DNA from: Gracilaria gracilis
Taxonomy: Eukaryota; Rhodophyta; Florideophyceae; Gracilariales; Gracilariaceae
Reading direction: 5' to 3'
NCBI GenBank assembly: GCA_030374805.1
Contig: JARGSG010000199.1
Location: 62,001 to 126,000, forward strand
Length of the DNA stretch: 64,000 nucleotides
The translations under genes and the position numbers were made by a program. The notes below the pieces were generated by a model. The model did not search any database. It saw nothing but the letters and a program-made list of their open reading frames with translations, and was not told the origin of the DNA. This document shows, in pieces, positions 44,948 to 54,959 of this stretch. Numbering within the stretch: position 1 is the first letter of the stretch; each line of letters starts with the position of its first letter.

Positions 44948-45560
44948 TCATTGCAGCTTCTTTGCAATTGTCTCAATCAGTCCTAGCATTTGCTTCCTCT
45001 CCAAACGCGCCAAAGCTCGCTCTTCCTTTTTCATGACAATACGCTGCTCTTCAAGATCTATTGTACGGGAGTTGTCTTTTTGCGAAGTTTCATATCGCTC
45101 TACCTCCTTTGAATGCCACTCTCGGTCAAACTTTAGACGTTCCCGCTTAATTTCAATCCGCTGAACCTCTTTCGAATTTCGTTCACGGTCGAACTCCAGG
45201 CGTTCCCGCTCTATTTCAATTCGCTTCTGCTCTGATTGCTAGCGTGTTTTTCCTTGTTCTACCAGAACCAACGTCATGTCATCATTCGGCGGTGGAGTTT
45301 CAAGGCTTCGTGCCGTTTTCCTCCGAATTGATTTGTGGGAACGGCTTTCATTGCTTAGAGTTTCAGTCCTGCCTCTCTTAAGCCCTTGTTAACGTATTAG
45401 CTCACCCGCCTCAATCATTTTTTTCTCTTTATTCTGTGGCTCTTCTTTCTCAATTCAAACAGCCTCGGCTTTCTCATCCATTTCCTGTATCAAGTCGTCA
45501 AGCAGTGCTTCCTTCTCTCCTAATTCCTCTGTAATACCCGTGGCAGATTCATTTTCTCAC
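44948..45560 (-). pseudogene. Coiled-coil protein, possibly SANT-type transposon partner, with in-frame stops
   Basis: One minus frame with three stops (TGA, TAA, TAG) from ENESATGITEELGEKEALLD to the end KQMLGLIETIAKKLQ. The C-terminal ~100 residues are a charged coiled coil with a duplicated 21-residue unit (RIEIERERLEFDRERNSKEV, then RIEIKRERLKFDREWHSKEV). Such ERERLEFDRE tails are typical of the Myb/SANT-like DNA-binding protein encoded by Harbinger elements. The DNA-binding part is not recognisable here. An alternative is an ordinary host coiled-coil protein. The 5' boundary is uncertain: a splice-acceptor-like TTCTCTGCCCCGCATTGCAG precedes the readable part. Confidence 0.5.
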
Positions 45561-46089
45561 TGCAATGCGGGGCAGAGAACAAGACGTTTAAAACGATATG
45601 TCAGCGTAACACAGAGCCAGGACTTCATGAATGTCCCAAGAACGGGTCTAAACAGCGCTTCTGTCTGTCCTCAAACGGGAAAATAGGCGTCTGCATCCTG
45701 GACAGCACGCAGTAAGAAGACGCCGTACGTATCCGAAAAACGAAAACGTGGTAGTTTTGGGGTACTGTTTGTTTTTGTGGACATTTGTGGTTCGACGAAA
45801 CCTTGTGCCGTGTTGCTGGTCTCTTCTTCATATTGTTCGTTTGTCTTTGGTAAGCGTGGTGAGTTTTGGCACCCACTGAGAGCGGAAATACTGAAACAAG
45901 AGTCGCTGGGCTAAAGAGGGCGCGCATGTCATGTTCTCCGGAAGCTCTACGACGGAAACCTCGTAGGATTTGAGGTTCCTGTGAGATTTCTTATGCGGGT
46001 CCTGCGCACTTGGTAGCCACAAAGAACAAGTAGGCTCCCTGTCAGTTGTGGCTACCAGGAATGTACGAGACTTTCGTTTGCGTAAATTC
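45561..46089. other. Spacer with no convincing gene
   Basis: Two minus frames (45625-45927, 45828-46022) show no motif. Possibly the decayed 5' part of the coiled-coil gene. Confidence 0.4.
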
Positions 46090-46449
46090 TATAATACTGT
46101 AGTACTAGAACGGCGACACTTTACTCTGCCAGCGTAATGATATCGTTCAGCCAAAGAAACGCGGGAATCAGTGCCCCAACGTTGCAAGGATTGCCCATCT
46201 CTGCGAGCGCATGGTGGAATGCATACAGTCGCGCGCTCTGGTTGGTGCTTATCACACGCCCACCATCCCGACATTTGTTCTGACTGGCGCACAGCCTCAC
46301 CGAGGATAGCGTAGTAGCCCTCTTATCGTTTACACGCCTCCCGTCGCTGCGCCGCTGTAGATTCTTTGAACACGAACAGTTCAGGGTCGTGGTCTGGATC
46401 TCGCTCGTTGTAGGACTCTGGCGGTGGAAGACAAATGGGAGGTGATAGT

Positions 46450-46596
46450 GGGTGCAGCCAAGAATTCCTTAAATCCTAGACTACTAGGCTCTCACCGAAT
46501 TGAAACAAGACAAGTAAGGTGCAAAGCTCTTCTCAGCCAATGAGGTGAGTATATTACCCAGTGTCTTTAGAACTTTAGGAATTCTTGGATGGACCC
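46450..46596. mobile_element. 147-bp MITE of the GGGTGCATCC family
   Basis: Ends GGGTGCAGCCAAGAATTCCT and, reversed, GGGTCCATCCAAGAATTCCT. Flanking triplets are AGT and ACT, so no clear target duplication. The ends resemble those of the 5.3-kb element that starts 39 bases further on. Confidence 0.8.
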
Positions 46597-46924
46597 ACTC
46601 GTCCATTATGAATTTTATCGCCAGATGGAATACTGGGTGCATCCGAAAATCCTAAGAGTCATAGGTTCCAAGAGGAGACCCCTTGAGCTCACAAACGTGG
46701 TCGCTCGCTGTATTTGGCTTGTCATCTCGTTAATTATTGCACCCGCACCATGGGTCATAGGCAAATTGCATCTGCGTATAGCGACAAACAAGACCCAAAC
46801 CACATGTGAATTGGTCTTGGCACCTCGTGCTCCATTTGTTCTACCATTTGTGGGCTGTTGTGGTGTCGGTGGTCCCATGCCGCTTGTACGTGGCGGCGGA
46901 CGGCAATACGTGCAATTCATTCAC

Positions 46925-47275
46925 GGGTGCGGACTTTTCCAAAAGCATTTTAATGTGATCAAAGAACGACCTGAAAATGGCCATTTTTGATACAACTCTC
47001 GAAGTAAATCGGTGCCGTTCTCCGCCTTCATCCCGGCCTGAAGATCAGAGCCAAGTCCAAACCATACAGCCAAGTGCAGTCTCGTTTGATTCCATGCAAA
47101 TACCCACGGAATGGCGCGCAACGCTTCAATATCACCTTCCTTACGTTTTTGCAGTCTCGAACGAAGGTTGAGTAGCCCAAGCTCTTGTTCAGGTGTCGCC
47201 GAACGGAAGACTGAACGAAACGATCATCGCAGTAAAAAATCTCACGCTACTTGGTGCAAGGAATCTCAGACATTA
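46925..47275 (-). pseudogene. Phosphoenolpyruvate carboxylase C-terminal fragment
   Basis: On - the frame reads MSEIPCTK (stop) REIFYCDDRF, then RSATPEQELGLLNLRSRLQK, RKEGDIEALRAIPWVFAWNQ, TRLHLAVWFGLGSDLQ and LLRELYQKWPF, the signature region of PEPC near the C-terminal active site (known family motif LRAIPWxFAWTQ). PEPC fixes bicarbonate onto PEP. Only about 110 of ~950 residues are present. One stop (TAG in place of the conserved Tyr) and frame slips near 47,222 and 46,975 show it is dead. It starts 290 bases inside the left end of the 5.3-kb transposon, so it was probably captured. Confidence 0.88.
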
Positions 47276-47546
47276 TATCCAGTACATCACCATACTACTT
47301 CTTCATCGGCACAGGGTCTTTGAAATCCGCCTCCAACACAGCAGTGGAATAAACTTCTAAATTCTTCCAATCCAACGCCGGTAGACCAAAGTCATGTTCC
47401 ATCACCTCTCCTTGGATGGTCACCCTCAGATAGTTCTTCACCGTGCGCGACGGCGATGTGACAAAATGACCAGATGCCGCGGGCGTCCATCTCGCCCAAC
47501 AGTACCTCGACGGCGATGGAAAAAACGCTTAGTGATACCGTGCTTT

Positions 47547-48155
47547 TCAGCACTTTCCACCATTCGTTCTTGAGCCTTGTACAGCTCCCACGCGGACGTG
47601 AGTCGACCACAGATCTTTCCGCTGCCAGAATACCGAGTCACAACCTGCTGAACTGAATAGAAAAGGGTTCAGAGATGACAAGACGAGAAAAGGCTCCAAG
47701 AGGCCAGCCTTAGTGGCATAGATGGGAGAAGCGTGGTTGGGAGGCGGCGGATTCTGGTTTGCAAGAAGAGCTTCAAAATACTGTCGTGTAGCCTTCATAA
47801 GATCTAGAACGTGGTAAAACAAAACGCGGAATGGTTCTGTCGGTGGAACATGGTTCTACAACTCTTCGTATTCAATCTTTTTCGGGACATGACGACCACG
47901 GTTTTCCCTGCATGCCCTATCGACAAACGCCTCAATCTTCTCTTTGTACTGGAGCAATTCTTTAGACCGATAGTGTAGAGAAAGGTCAAACAAAAGAGTC
48001 TCATTCTCTGTGAGGTAGAGACAGGCGGCTCTGCAACGATTGATAGCAACGACTTCACAGGTTACAGCCGGAGTAACAAATGCAATGCAATTGCGGTCTT
48101 CGCCAGCCCATGATCCGAAAAAGAACGGTGTAGCATCAAGCGAGAGGGGCTCCAC
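47547..48155 (-). pseudogene. Unidentified ORF inside the 5.3-kb transposon, one in-frame stop
   Basis: About 200 codons in one minus frame, with TAG at 47856-47858. Before it: GSWAGEDRNCIAFVTPAVTC, YLTENETLLFDLSLHYRSK, ENRGRHVPKKIEYEEL; after it: HVPPTEPFRVLFYHVLDLMK, RQYFEALLANQNPPPPNH. Continuous phase on both sides argues that it was a real protein. I do not recognise it; either a captured host exon or transposon protein. Confidence 0.45.
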
Positions 48156-50195
48156 ACCCCTCTACCCCAGGTAGCGATTCATCTGAGACATTTATGTCGG
48201 AGTGGAGTCCCAAACAGTGTCCTTGATTACTTGAATAATGTTACGAGCCTCATCTTCAGGTATGGGCTTGGATCGACGAACCTCATCGGTAGGCAGCAGA
48301 CCACAAAGACAAGACTTGGGCTTTTCTTCATTGTTACTCCTCTCAAGCGCGGTGGGGTTACGATCATGATTGGCTTCGATACACCTGGCAATCTCATGTA
48401 TTTTAAAGAGAAAGGAACGACGAACTGCCTGCCTGTGATAATGCTGGGCGACGGGTAGCGCTGCTGCTACCAGGACAGGGTAGAGGGCCTGCGTAAGCGG
48501 TGTAAGCTGGACGTGATGCAGCTGGCGTTTGAGGTGCCCAACGAGGACGAGATTGTGCTCAGCTTCATGAACAAGGGCAGGCAGAGGAACGGCTCCGACG
48601 AGCAGCTGGTGCGGCTGGTGCGTGACACGGTGAGAGTTCCCATGATCTCCATCTCTTCTGCCGGCTGCGCTGCGCACTTCACAATCCGCTTCCTGTCCAC
48701 CAACGTGGAAGGGCGGAGCTGGCCGCTGGCGTGTCTCACCAAGCCGATCTCACCCCCCCCGCCGACGTCAAGCACCACATGTTCGACGACGGCCCACGAA
48801 CGAGCATGGGCACGCACCTGCACGGCGTGTCAGATGTTGCCGAGGTGGCCAACGTGCCGTACGAAAATGCACGCTATCGCTGCTACACCTGTAATTCGTG
48901 TGCACGTGGAAGCTGCAATGGAATTCTCGACGCTGCACCGGCACCGGAGAGCAGTGACAGTAAAACGAATGACGTGGACTGCGCTAAACACCGGCCAACG
49001 CCAGTCGCCATAACGTGCCACCCTCGTGGCTTCATATAATCCCGAGCGTGTGGTGGTCCCCACGGAAAAGTCGCTAAATCGAATTGAATTGGAATCTCAT
49101 ACGATTTCCAGTTGTTTTTCATTAGAATAGGTCGTGCGTCATTGAGACCTCATTGCATCTATACACAACAAAACTCTATTGAAAGTAATTTTTCTAAAAA
49201 CTTTAATCCATATTGAGAATACTTTGAAGATTTAAGAAAATTAGCTCTCTTACTGAGTAGAGCATGAAGACTCAATGACGGAAAGTTCTGCCTGGGACGA
49301 CGTCCCCCAACATGAGCGCCACTTTAAACGTGGCATGCACGCGCTGATTTCTGCCGCAACCCCGAGCGTCGTCACCATAGGCGCCGCAGCCATGGCGCAC
49401 TGCTGCGTATAAGGCTGTGCTACTGCTGTTTCAATCGTCGGCGTCATCACGGAATGCCTCTTATCCCTTCTTCTTCCCCGCCCTTGTCGTGTAACGGTTC
49501 TTCTCCCTCCTCTGACGTCGACACCACCGCCCCTCTCCATTGGCGCTGCGCGCACACAACGCGACGCATTGCGTGCGTGCAGCTCGTTGTGGCGGCGCCA
49601 CCACGCCTCTCGCCACTACCACAGCGGCAGGCGCGCTGCTCCTGTTTCGCATCTGAGCGGGGCACAGCGCTGTCGGACAGTGTATATCGCAGTGGTGGGG
49701 GCGGGGTGACGGCAGACAACGCCCTGCTTACGGGCGATGTGGCAGCAAACTGCTGCCGCGCGCCACAGAACGCCACAGTGCTGGCTCTCTGCCGCCGAGC
49801 AGCCCGTCTTCCTGGCCATCGTCCGGCGCTTCGTAAGCCGTGACTCTCACGCTTCGGTCCCTCTCCGAAGGCGAATGTAAGCGTTGGGAGCGCTGCCATA
49901 AGTGCCAACAGCGCTATGAGCACGAGCGCCAGCACATGCGCCAGCACAAACTCCAGCAAAAGCGCGAGCTGTGCCTTCCCCCTCCCTCCCGCCAGCCGTC
50001 TCGGATATGCTACCACCCACAGCCCCCTGTTGGCACGTACGCATTGCTACGGCAGTACGCTATCTTGGCTGTACTGTCGCATGCTGTCTATGCCATGTTT
50101 CAGCCCGCTTCTACGTGTATGGCGCCTGTCCGTTCCCGCTGTATCATTGCACGCCCTTTTCGCGTGCCTCTTTGCGCAGCCGGATGGTATGTGCG
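48156..50195. other. GC-rich coding-like stretch inside the 5.3-kb transposon
   Basis: From about 48,470 to 50,190 the sequence is much richer in G+C than the flanking transposon and has long overlapping frames on both strands, as expected of a GC-rich host exon. A + frame near 48,513-48,780 (VPNEDEIVLSFMNKGRQR) and another at 49,275-49,420 (AWDDVPQHERHFKRGMHALI, then a hydrophobic stretch) look protein-like, but I cannot name a family. Probably more captured sequence. Confidence 0.45.
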
Positions 50196-50580
50196 CTATG
50201 CCATCGACCGTTCTCTACGGTTTGTAAGAAACCCAGTGCAGGAGTGCAAGTAATGAGGAGTCACGAACAGTCTTTCGTCTGGTAAGGGCAACATCATCGG
50301 CCGCAGCTTGCCCGAGTTCAAATCAAGCGACTCTTTGTCATTGGCGCTTCTATTTTGGGAGCGCCCAAACAGTTCTCGGAGAGTACTTCGAATACAAATG
50401 TGCTTCTTTGCCTCCATTTCCTGTTGCCCTTTTTCAATTCTAGAGGTGATTAACTTCTTCATATTTTTGCTCTCCGAGTTCTTCTCTTTGCTTTCTCTGA
50501 ATCTGAGCGGTTGCAAAGTCTGACATAGATTGCGTCATACGCTGGAGGTTCTCAAGCAAATTAATTTCCATTCTTTTAGC
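50196..50580 (-). pseudogene. C-terminal coiled-coil part of a SANT-type transposon ORF
   Basis: On -: INLLENLQRMTQSMSDFATA, QIQRKQREE, then in the next phase SRIEKGQQEMEAKKHI and a polar end. The block LQRMTQSMSDFA resembles MKQITKSMTELA of the SANT-type ORF at 53.8 kb, so both derive from related Harbinger accessory genes. At least one frameshift near 50,470. Confidence 0.5.
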
Positions 50581-51557
50581 AGAACGCTCAGGCTTTTATG
50601 GTGATGGCCTCTAACGGGATAGAAAAATGGGTTCATTGAGGGCTGTGACATGCAGTTTGGTTCGACAGTGTGTTGTTCCCAAGGCCAGTGTTCTCTTCAG
50701 GGACATCTTCCACATCAAGTTTACTACCGAAATTCTTTGAGGCTATCTTGGACAATATTTCTTTTTGAATGTTCTTTCCTCGACGCACTAATGTAGGACA
50801 AGATGGATCACCAGTTTGTTTCTGAACGTGTCACAGCCGGTCGTATCTTTTCTTTAATTGTGGTATAATGCACAAAAAGGGAGAGAGTCCGAAGCGGTCT
50901 TGAGACGGGAGTGGCGGCGGCGCACAGTCGTGTGACTGTAATGAGTCCGAACAGTGAAGGAGGCCGGAAGCACCGGGCGGTCGAAGGGAGAGTGGACGGT
51001 CGGTATCACCAAGCGCGTACAGGAACGCGCAAAAGGGTACGAACGGTTTGAGAAACCTTAAGGGAATTTACCGTGCGGTCTATCGTGAGTGCAAACTAAC
51101 GAAGAAGAAGTTCGGCAGAAGATGCTTTTCGTTTACGATTGGGGCCTCGGGGGATCCAAGCTACAACTAAATATCGGGTCTAGGCCTCCTACCGACTATT
51201 GTACGATCGGTCTAATTTGCATTGTCACTGCTCAACCTGCACACGTGTCGAACTTGTACGCCTCACCAGTCCGTCCGGCACTCGGTCACCAAATCGTACA
51301 CCTGGCGGTGCCACTGCACCGGCCCACCGTGCACTACCCCTTAGTACGTGGAGGGCCAACCAAATACCACGCGCACCAACTCGGGCCCACTATACTACAT
51401 TAATCTCTCTTGCCTTCTAAACGGTCGGTCGTTTTCATGCTCACAGATATTGTAATCTCGGAATAACTTGTCCCAAGCATTTGAACTAAATGGTTCGTAC
51501 TCTTAGATGATATCTAGGGGGGTGCTGACGTCTTGGAATGTGTAATTCCAGGTACCT

Positions 51558-51830
51558 TCACGATTGCCATGCTTCTTTCCCTTTTTCTTGCTTTCTTTTT
51601 TCCTCTTCGTCACATTCACACTCTTCCACACACTCTTGGTCTTCATCTTCGTCCCAACTGAGTAGTTCTTCAATTGCTAGGTTTGTCTTTTTCATATATA
51701 ATAAAATCTGGTTGTACTGTTGAAGCGAAAGCGGTTTAAGAATAATGCGCATCTTGAGCAGAACAAATGTTGCATCCTGAACAGGACTGAAACAATCGAA
51801 GGATGGAGAAGCTTCCTTTGCATGAACCAA
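51558..51830 (-). pseudogene. Acidic N-terminal fragment near the right end of the 5.3-kb transposon
   Basis: Minus frame with YMKKTNLAIEELLSWDEDED followed by a Glu/Asp/Cys-rich run. Position (110 bases inside the right end, pointing inward) and the acidic start resemble the N-terminus of PIF-type transposases, but no catalytic part follows. Confidence 0.3.
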
Positions 51831-52110
51831 ACGGACATGAAACTGTTACACAGGCTTTCGTGTAACCCTGCTGGAACTGTCCTTGTGAGCTCCAGGGGCT
51901 TTCCTCTTGGAATCTAAGACTCTTGGAATTTTCGGATGCACTCACTGTATCCGTCGAAAGAGAGATAAGCAAAATGGTCATATAGCTGTTCAAACCTTAA
52001 ATCGACAAGGCACCGAAAATTTTTGGGTCTCTTTTGTAAAATTGCCATATCTCCGCAAACAGACACTTTTTTCTGACCGTTTTAAGCTTAATCTATTAGG
52101 GGTACAAATA

Positions 52111-52930
52111 GCTAAGTGTATTACGAATATTAATATTACAAATGGCTAAGTCTATTGCGAATATCAATATTCATATTAGGATAGAACTGGTTAAGTTCGT
52201 ATAAGAATCAACTCCCTCTAGAGCCCTAAAATCAACGATTCCTATAAATCGACAAGACACTTGCGGTTCTTGTCAAATCAGAATGCAGAATTTTTGCATT
52301 GAGCTACCAGTTGTCAATCTTCGGCAGGTTTTATGTGTTATATCACTGCCTCTTACCAGATTGTTCTCAAGTTTCTACTGATGATAACTGGGTTCCTTAC
52401 TTTGTAGGCAGTAGTAGATATAGTAAATATTTTTTAGTTCAGGTCTGAAGACCAAAAACGCAGTAGAAAAGGCTACAAAACTTGCTAGATTGGTCCTCTT
52501 TTATAATGAGAATTAGTATCATGATATCTATCATATAACTCCAATCTGATTGCCACTGGCATTATAGATGTGTTTGAAAACCGTTGAGAAGGGAAAAACA
52601 AGACACTTTGCGTATCTTTTGTAAGCTTGAGTTCTTTCCAAGTTGTGTTATGTGACAAAAAATCTTCGCATTGAGCTTAAAGATGGTTGTTTTACGGCTG
52701 CACTAACTAGTTTTTCATCAAAAAAGTAGCTGACGTGAAAGAAGAGATTCTTTTCTGTACGCCAATACTGCTATATCTAGCTAGGAACCGTTATTTTGCG
52801 AGGAAGAAGAGGTTAACTTGCAAAGTTTTTCATGTTCAAGTCCAGAAAGGCAGAAAAACGTTAAATACAGTGCCTTCTTGGGCCTTGTTGGTTTAAGTGT
52901 TTCTGTCGAATTAAGGGTTGGACAGCTACT
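52111..52930. other. AT-rich region without genes
   Basis: No ORF or repeat of note. Ends at ACT followed by GGGTGCATCC at 52931, a further end of the transposon family. Confidence 0.5.
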
Positions 52931-53935
52931 GGGTGCATCCAAAAATTCCTACAATCATTGAGGTCAAAAGGTAATGTCCCTTGTCAGAAGAAGGGGTTCT
53001 CACCATGGTTACACATTTCCGTATGTAACCCTATCGTGTTTTTTGCGCACTATGCAGATAAAGAGAGGACTCTGCGAGTAGTTATATTGCGTTTTGGATG
53101 CCCAGCCACTTTGCGTCAGAAAAATATCAAGGTTTCCATCCAACAAAACGCGCGAAAACGTTTCGCTCCAGCAAGACCAAGGACAAATTGCGAACATGCA
53201 GCGGGCAAGTCCATGGGTAGAGCAAGTTATCAACTATGGACAAGTAGAACAAAACATGATTATCGAAGAAGAACAACGCTCGGACCTTCAACAGGATAAT
53301 GAAACAGAAATATTGCAGAACGATGCTGAAAATGAGTCAGAGAGTAGACGTATAAAACACCACCAAAATGGTAGAAAACTCGACAGCTGAAACTACAGTT
53401 CAGTGGATGTAGATGTGTTGCTCTATATCATTGAAAAGCATGAACCAGCTGGAATAAATGGTTGGGCTCCGGTATAGCGAGATTACAGCAAATACGCACA
53501 GGAACATGACAGACCCAACTTGTCCAGACTATGTTTGCCGAGCTAAAAACATCCGGGAAAAAATCTATCTAAGATTGTGTCTCTCACGTACAACAGTAAC
53601 ATTAATGAGCAGGTTGAACAGAATGAACACGAGGCCGGAGATTGTGTTGGGAATGGCGAAGACGGAAATGGCGAAAATGTTGTAACCAAAAACACGTAAA
53701 GCACTCCCAGCCGTAATCGCCAGTTACGTAAGCCGTTTGTATCTCCAGCAAAGAGGAGGGACTGAGAACTTGTCGAAGGTATGAAACAGATTACAAAGAG
53801 TATGACAGAATTGGCAGACATACAGGTCCGACGAGAACGTAGACAGGCTACGACAGAAAGAAATATCTATTCCATAGTCAAACAGTGGTGGAGAATAGCC
53901 GTGACCATATTCAAACTATAGTTTCTGAATCCATT
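52931..53935 (+). pseudogene. Transposon end plus decayed Myb/SANT-like accessory ORF
   Basis: GGGTGCATCCAAAAATTCCT at 52931, preceded by ACT, matches the left end of the 5.3-kb element. A + frame from about 53,094 to 53,925 contains DVDVLLYIIEKHEPAGINGW (start of a SANT-like domain with its conserved Trp), in another phase DPTCPDYVCRAKNIREKI (end of that domain), and a coiled coil MKQITKSMTELADIQVRRER. Stops at 53388, 53476, 53551, 53695 and 53758 and two compensating frameshifts show decay. It is the DNA-binding partner gene typical of Harbinger elements. The right end of this copy was not found. Confidence 0.65.
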
Positions 53936-54189
53936 GCAGACACTAGGCATCTTTTGCTGAAAAAGTCAAAGAAGTAGATTGTGATGAACACGCAGTCGTA
54001 TCGGGCGTCGCTGGTGCGACCCTTTCGCGGCGCGAACAGATGTTATGGTAGTTTCCTTTCATCCACCTCTTGAAATGTGCCTCCCACTTGGGCATGGTGT
54101 AAGTGCGTGGTTTTGGAACAATCTTCATCACCATCTTCGTTGCCGTCGTCGTAGTCCGAGTTGAAGAGCAATACATCTGGATGCGCAGT

Positions 54190-54860
54190 GTACCTCCGTC
54201 ACAATCTCCAAGACATACTGCACCATATGGTTTCCATATGTATTCTGAACCGGGGGTAATGCGTTGGCATTGATCTATTGCGCCAATTTGTGTCTTTTTG
54301 CGGGTGAACCATAGTCCATGCATCGCTGCATCACATAAGAGCCAGGGACGAGTGTGGCCAACTCGAAACAATTAGCCGCTGCTGTGTCATAAATGAACTG
54401 ATTATGTGCGGCATCCATACAATTGACACACCTTTCAATTACAGAATTCCCATTAATATCGTTCACGATTGATACGGCGGCAGGCGTCAGGTCTTTGCAC
54501 ATAGCATCTACTTGTTCAGGACTTGAAAGACATTCTACCATTTGTTGCACAGCTCGAGTGCCATGCATATTTGTTGACACAAATGCAAACTCCGGAGCAC
54601 ACTATTCAACCGGACCCAGTTTTTGCGCATCATTATAAGACTCAAACAGCTTCTGGCACAAGTAATTGCCGAATGAGTCGATCCTAAGCTCAACAAACTT
54701 ATCATCACACTCATCAAAGATGGAGTTAATATACAACACTTTGTCTTCTTCCACTTTGGTCTGCAAGAAGTGGCATCCATGCTGATCCGTCGCTAGCCCG
54801 TAGCACCATCCACAACATCGTTGAACTACGTGAGATTTATGGAACTGCTTCCCGTGGCTC
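54190..54860 (-). pseudogene. PUF (Pumilio) RNA-binding domain fragment
   Basis: PUF proteins bind 3' UTR sequences and repress mRNAs. On - successive helical repeats are visible: SHVVQRC, LATDQHGCHFLQ, LRIDSFGNYLCQKLFE, NMHGTRAVQQMVE, DINGNSVIERCV, GSYVMQRCMDYG and INANALPPVQNTYGNHMVQY. These are about seven of the usual eight repeats, with the RNA-contacting triplets in helix 2. Two TAG codons (54602-54604 and 54275-54277) lie in the same frame; no frameshift is needed through the repeats. The 5' side runs into Ataxin-2-like sequence on the same strand. Confidence 0.85.
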
Positions 54861-54959
54861 CCGTCGCGTTTTCCGCAGTACTATCATACGGTACACGCTC
54901 GTTGACCATATTAACGGGGCGGGGTATGAAGGCATTCGCAGGAATTGCGGTTGGGGACG

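Larger units (their letters stand above)
46635..51943. mobile_element. 5.3-kb TIR DNA transposon carrying host gene fragments
   Basis: Ends GGGTGCATCCGAAAATCC... (46635) and, reversed, GAGTGCATCCGAAAATTCC... (51943) stay alignable for about 65 bases (shared TTCCAAGAGG and GAGCTCACAA blocks). ACT lies on both sides (46632-46634, 51944-51946). The size, 3-bp duplication and internal SANT-type coiled-coil debris suggest PIF/Harbinger. No transposase core is recognised. The interior holds a PEP carboxylase fragment and a GC-rich coding-like stretch unlike the AT-rich ends, so it resembles a gene-capturing (Pack-type) element. Confidence 0.9.
46090..52110 (-). pseudogene. Unidentified gene interrupted by two transposons
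   Basis: Pieces on -: about 52,110-51,944 (KVSVCGDMAILQKRPKNF, VDLRFEQLYDHFAYLSFDGY); after the 5.3-kb element, 46,634-46,597 (SIPSGDKIHNGRV); after the 147-bp element, 46,449-46,090 (PPICLPPPESYNERDPDHD, ELFVFKESTAAQRREACKR). A TAA at 46323-46325 follows, then the same frame continues (EGYYAILGEAVRQSEQMSGW). Removing the large element and one copy of its duplication joins FDGYS to IPSG in phase, which supports both the gene and the insertion boundaries. I do not recognise the protein. It is either a host gene or part of another transposon. Confidence 0.55.

Noticed and set aside
49447-50253. Long GC-rich frames on both strands as separate genes
   Set aside because: Overlapping frames on both strands in GC-rich DNA are expected by composition; none shows a family motif.
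54160-54200. CTGGATGCGCAGTG near 54,179 as the right end of the element starting at 52931
   Set aside because: Too short and imperfect a match, and it lies within readable PUF coding sequence.
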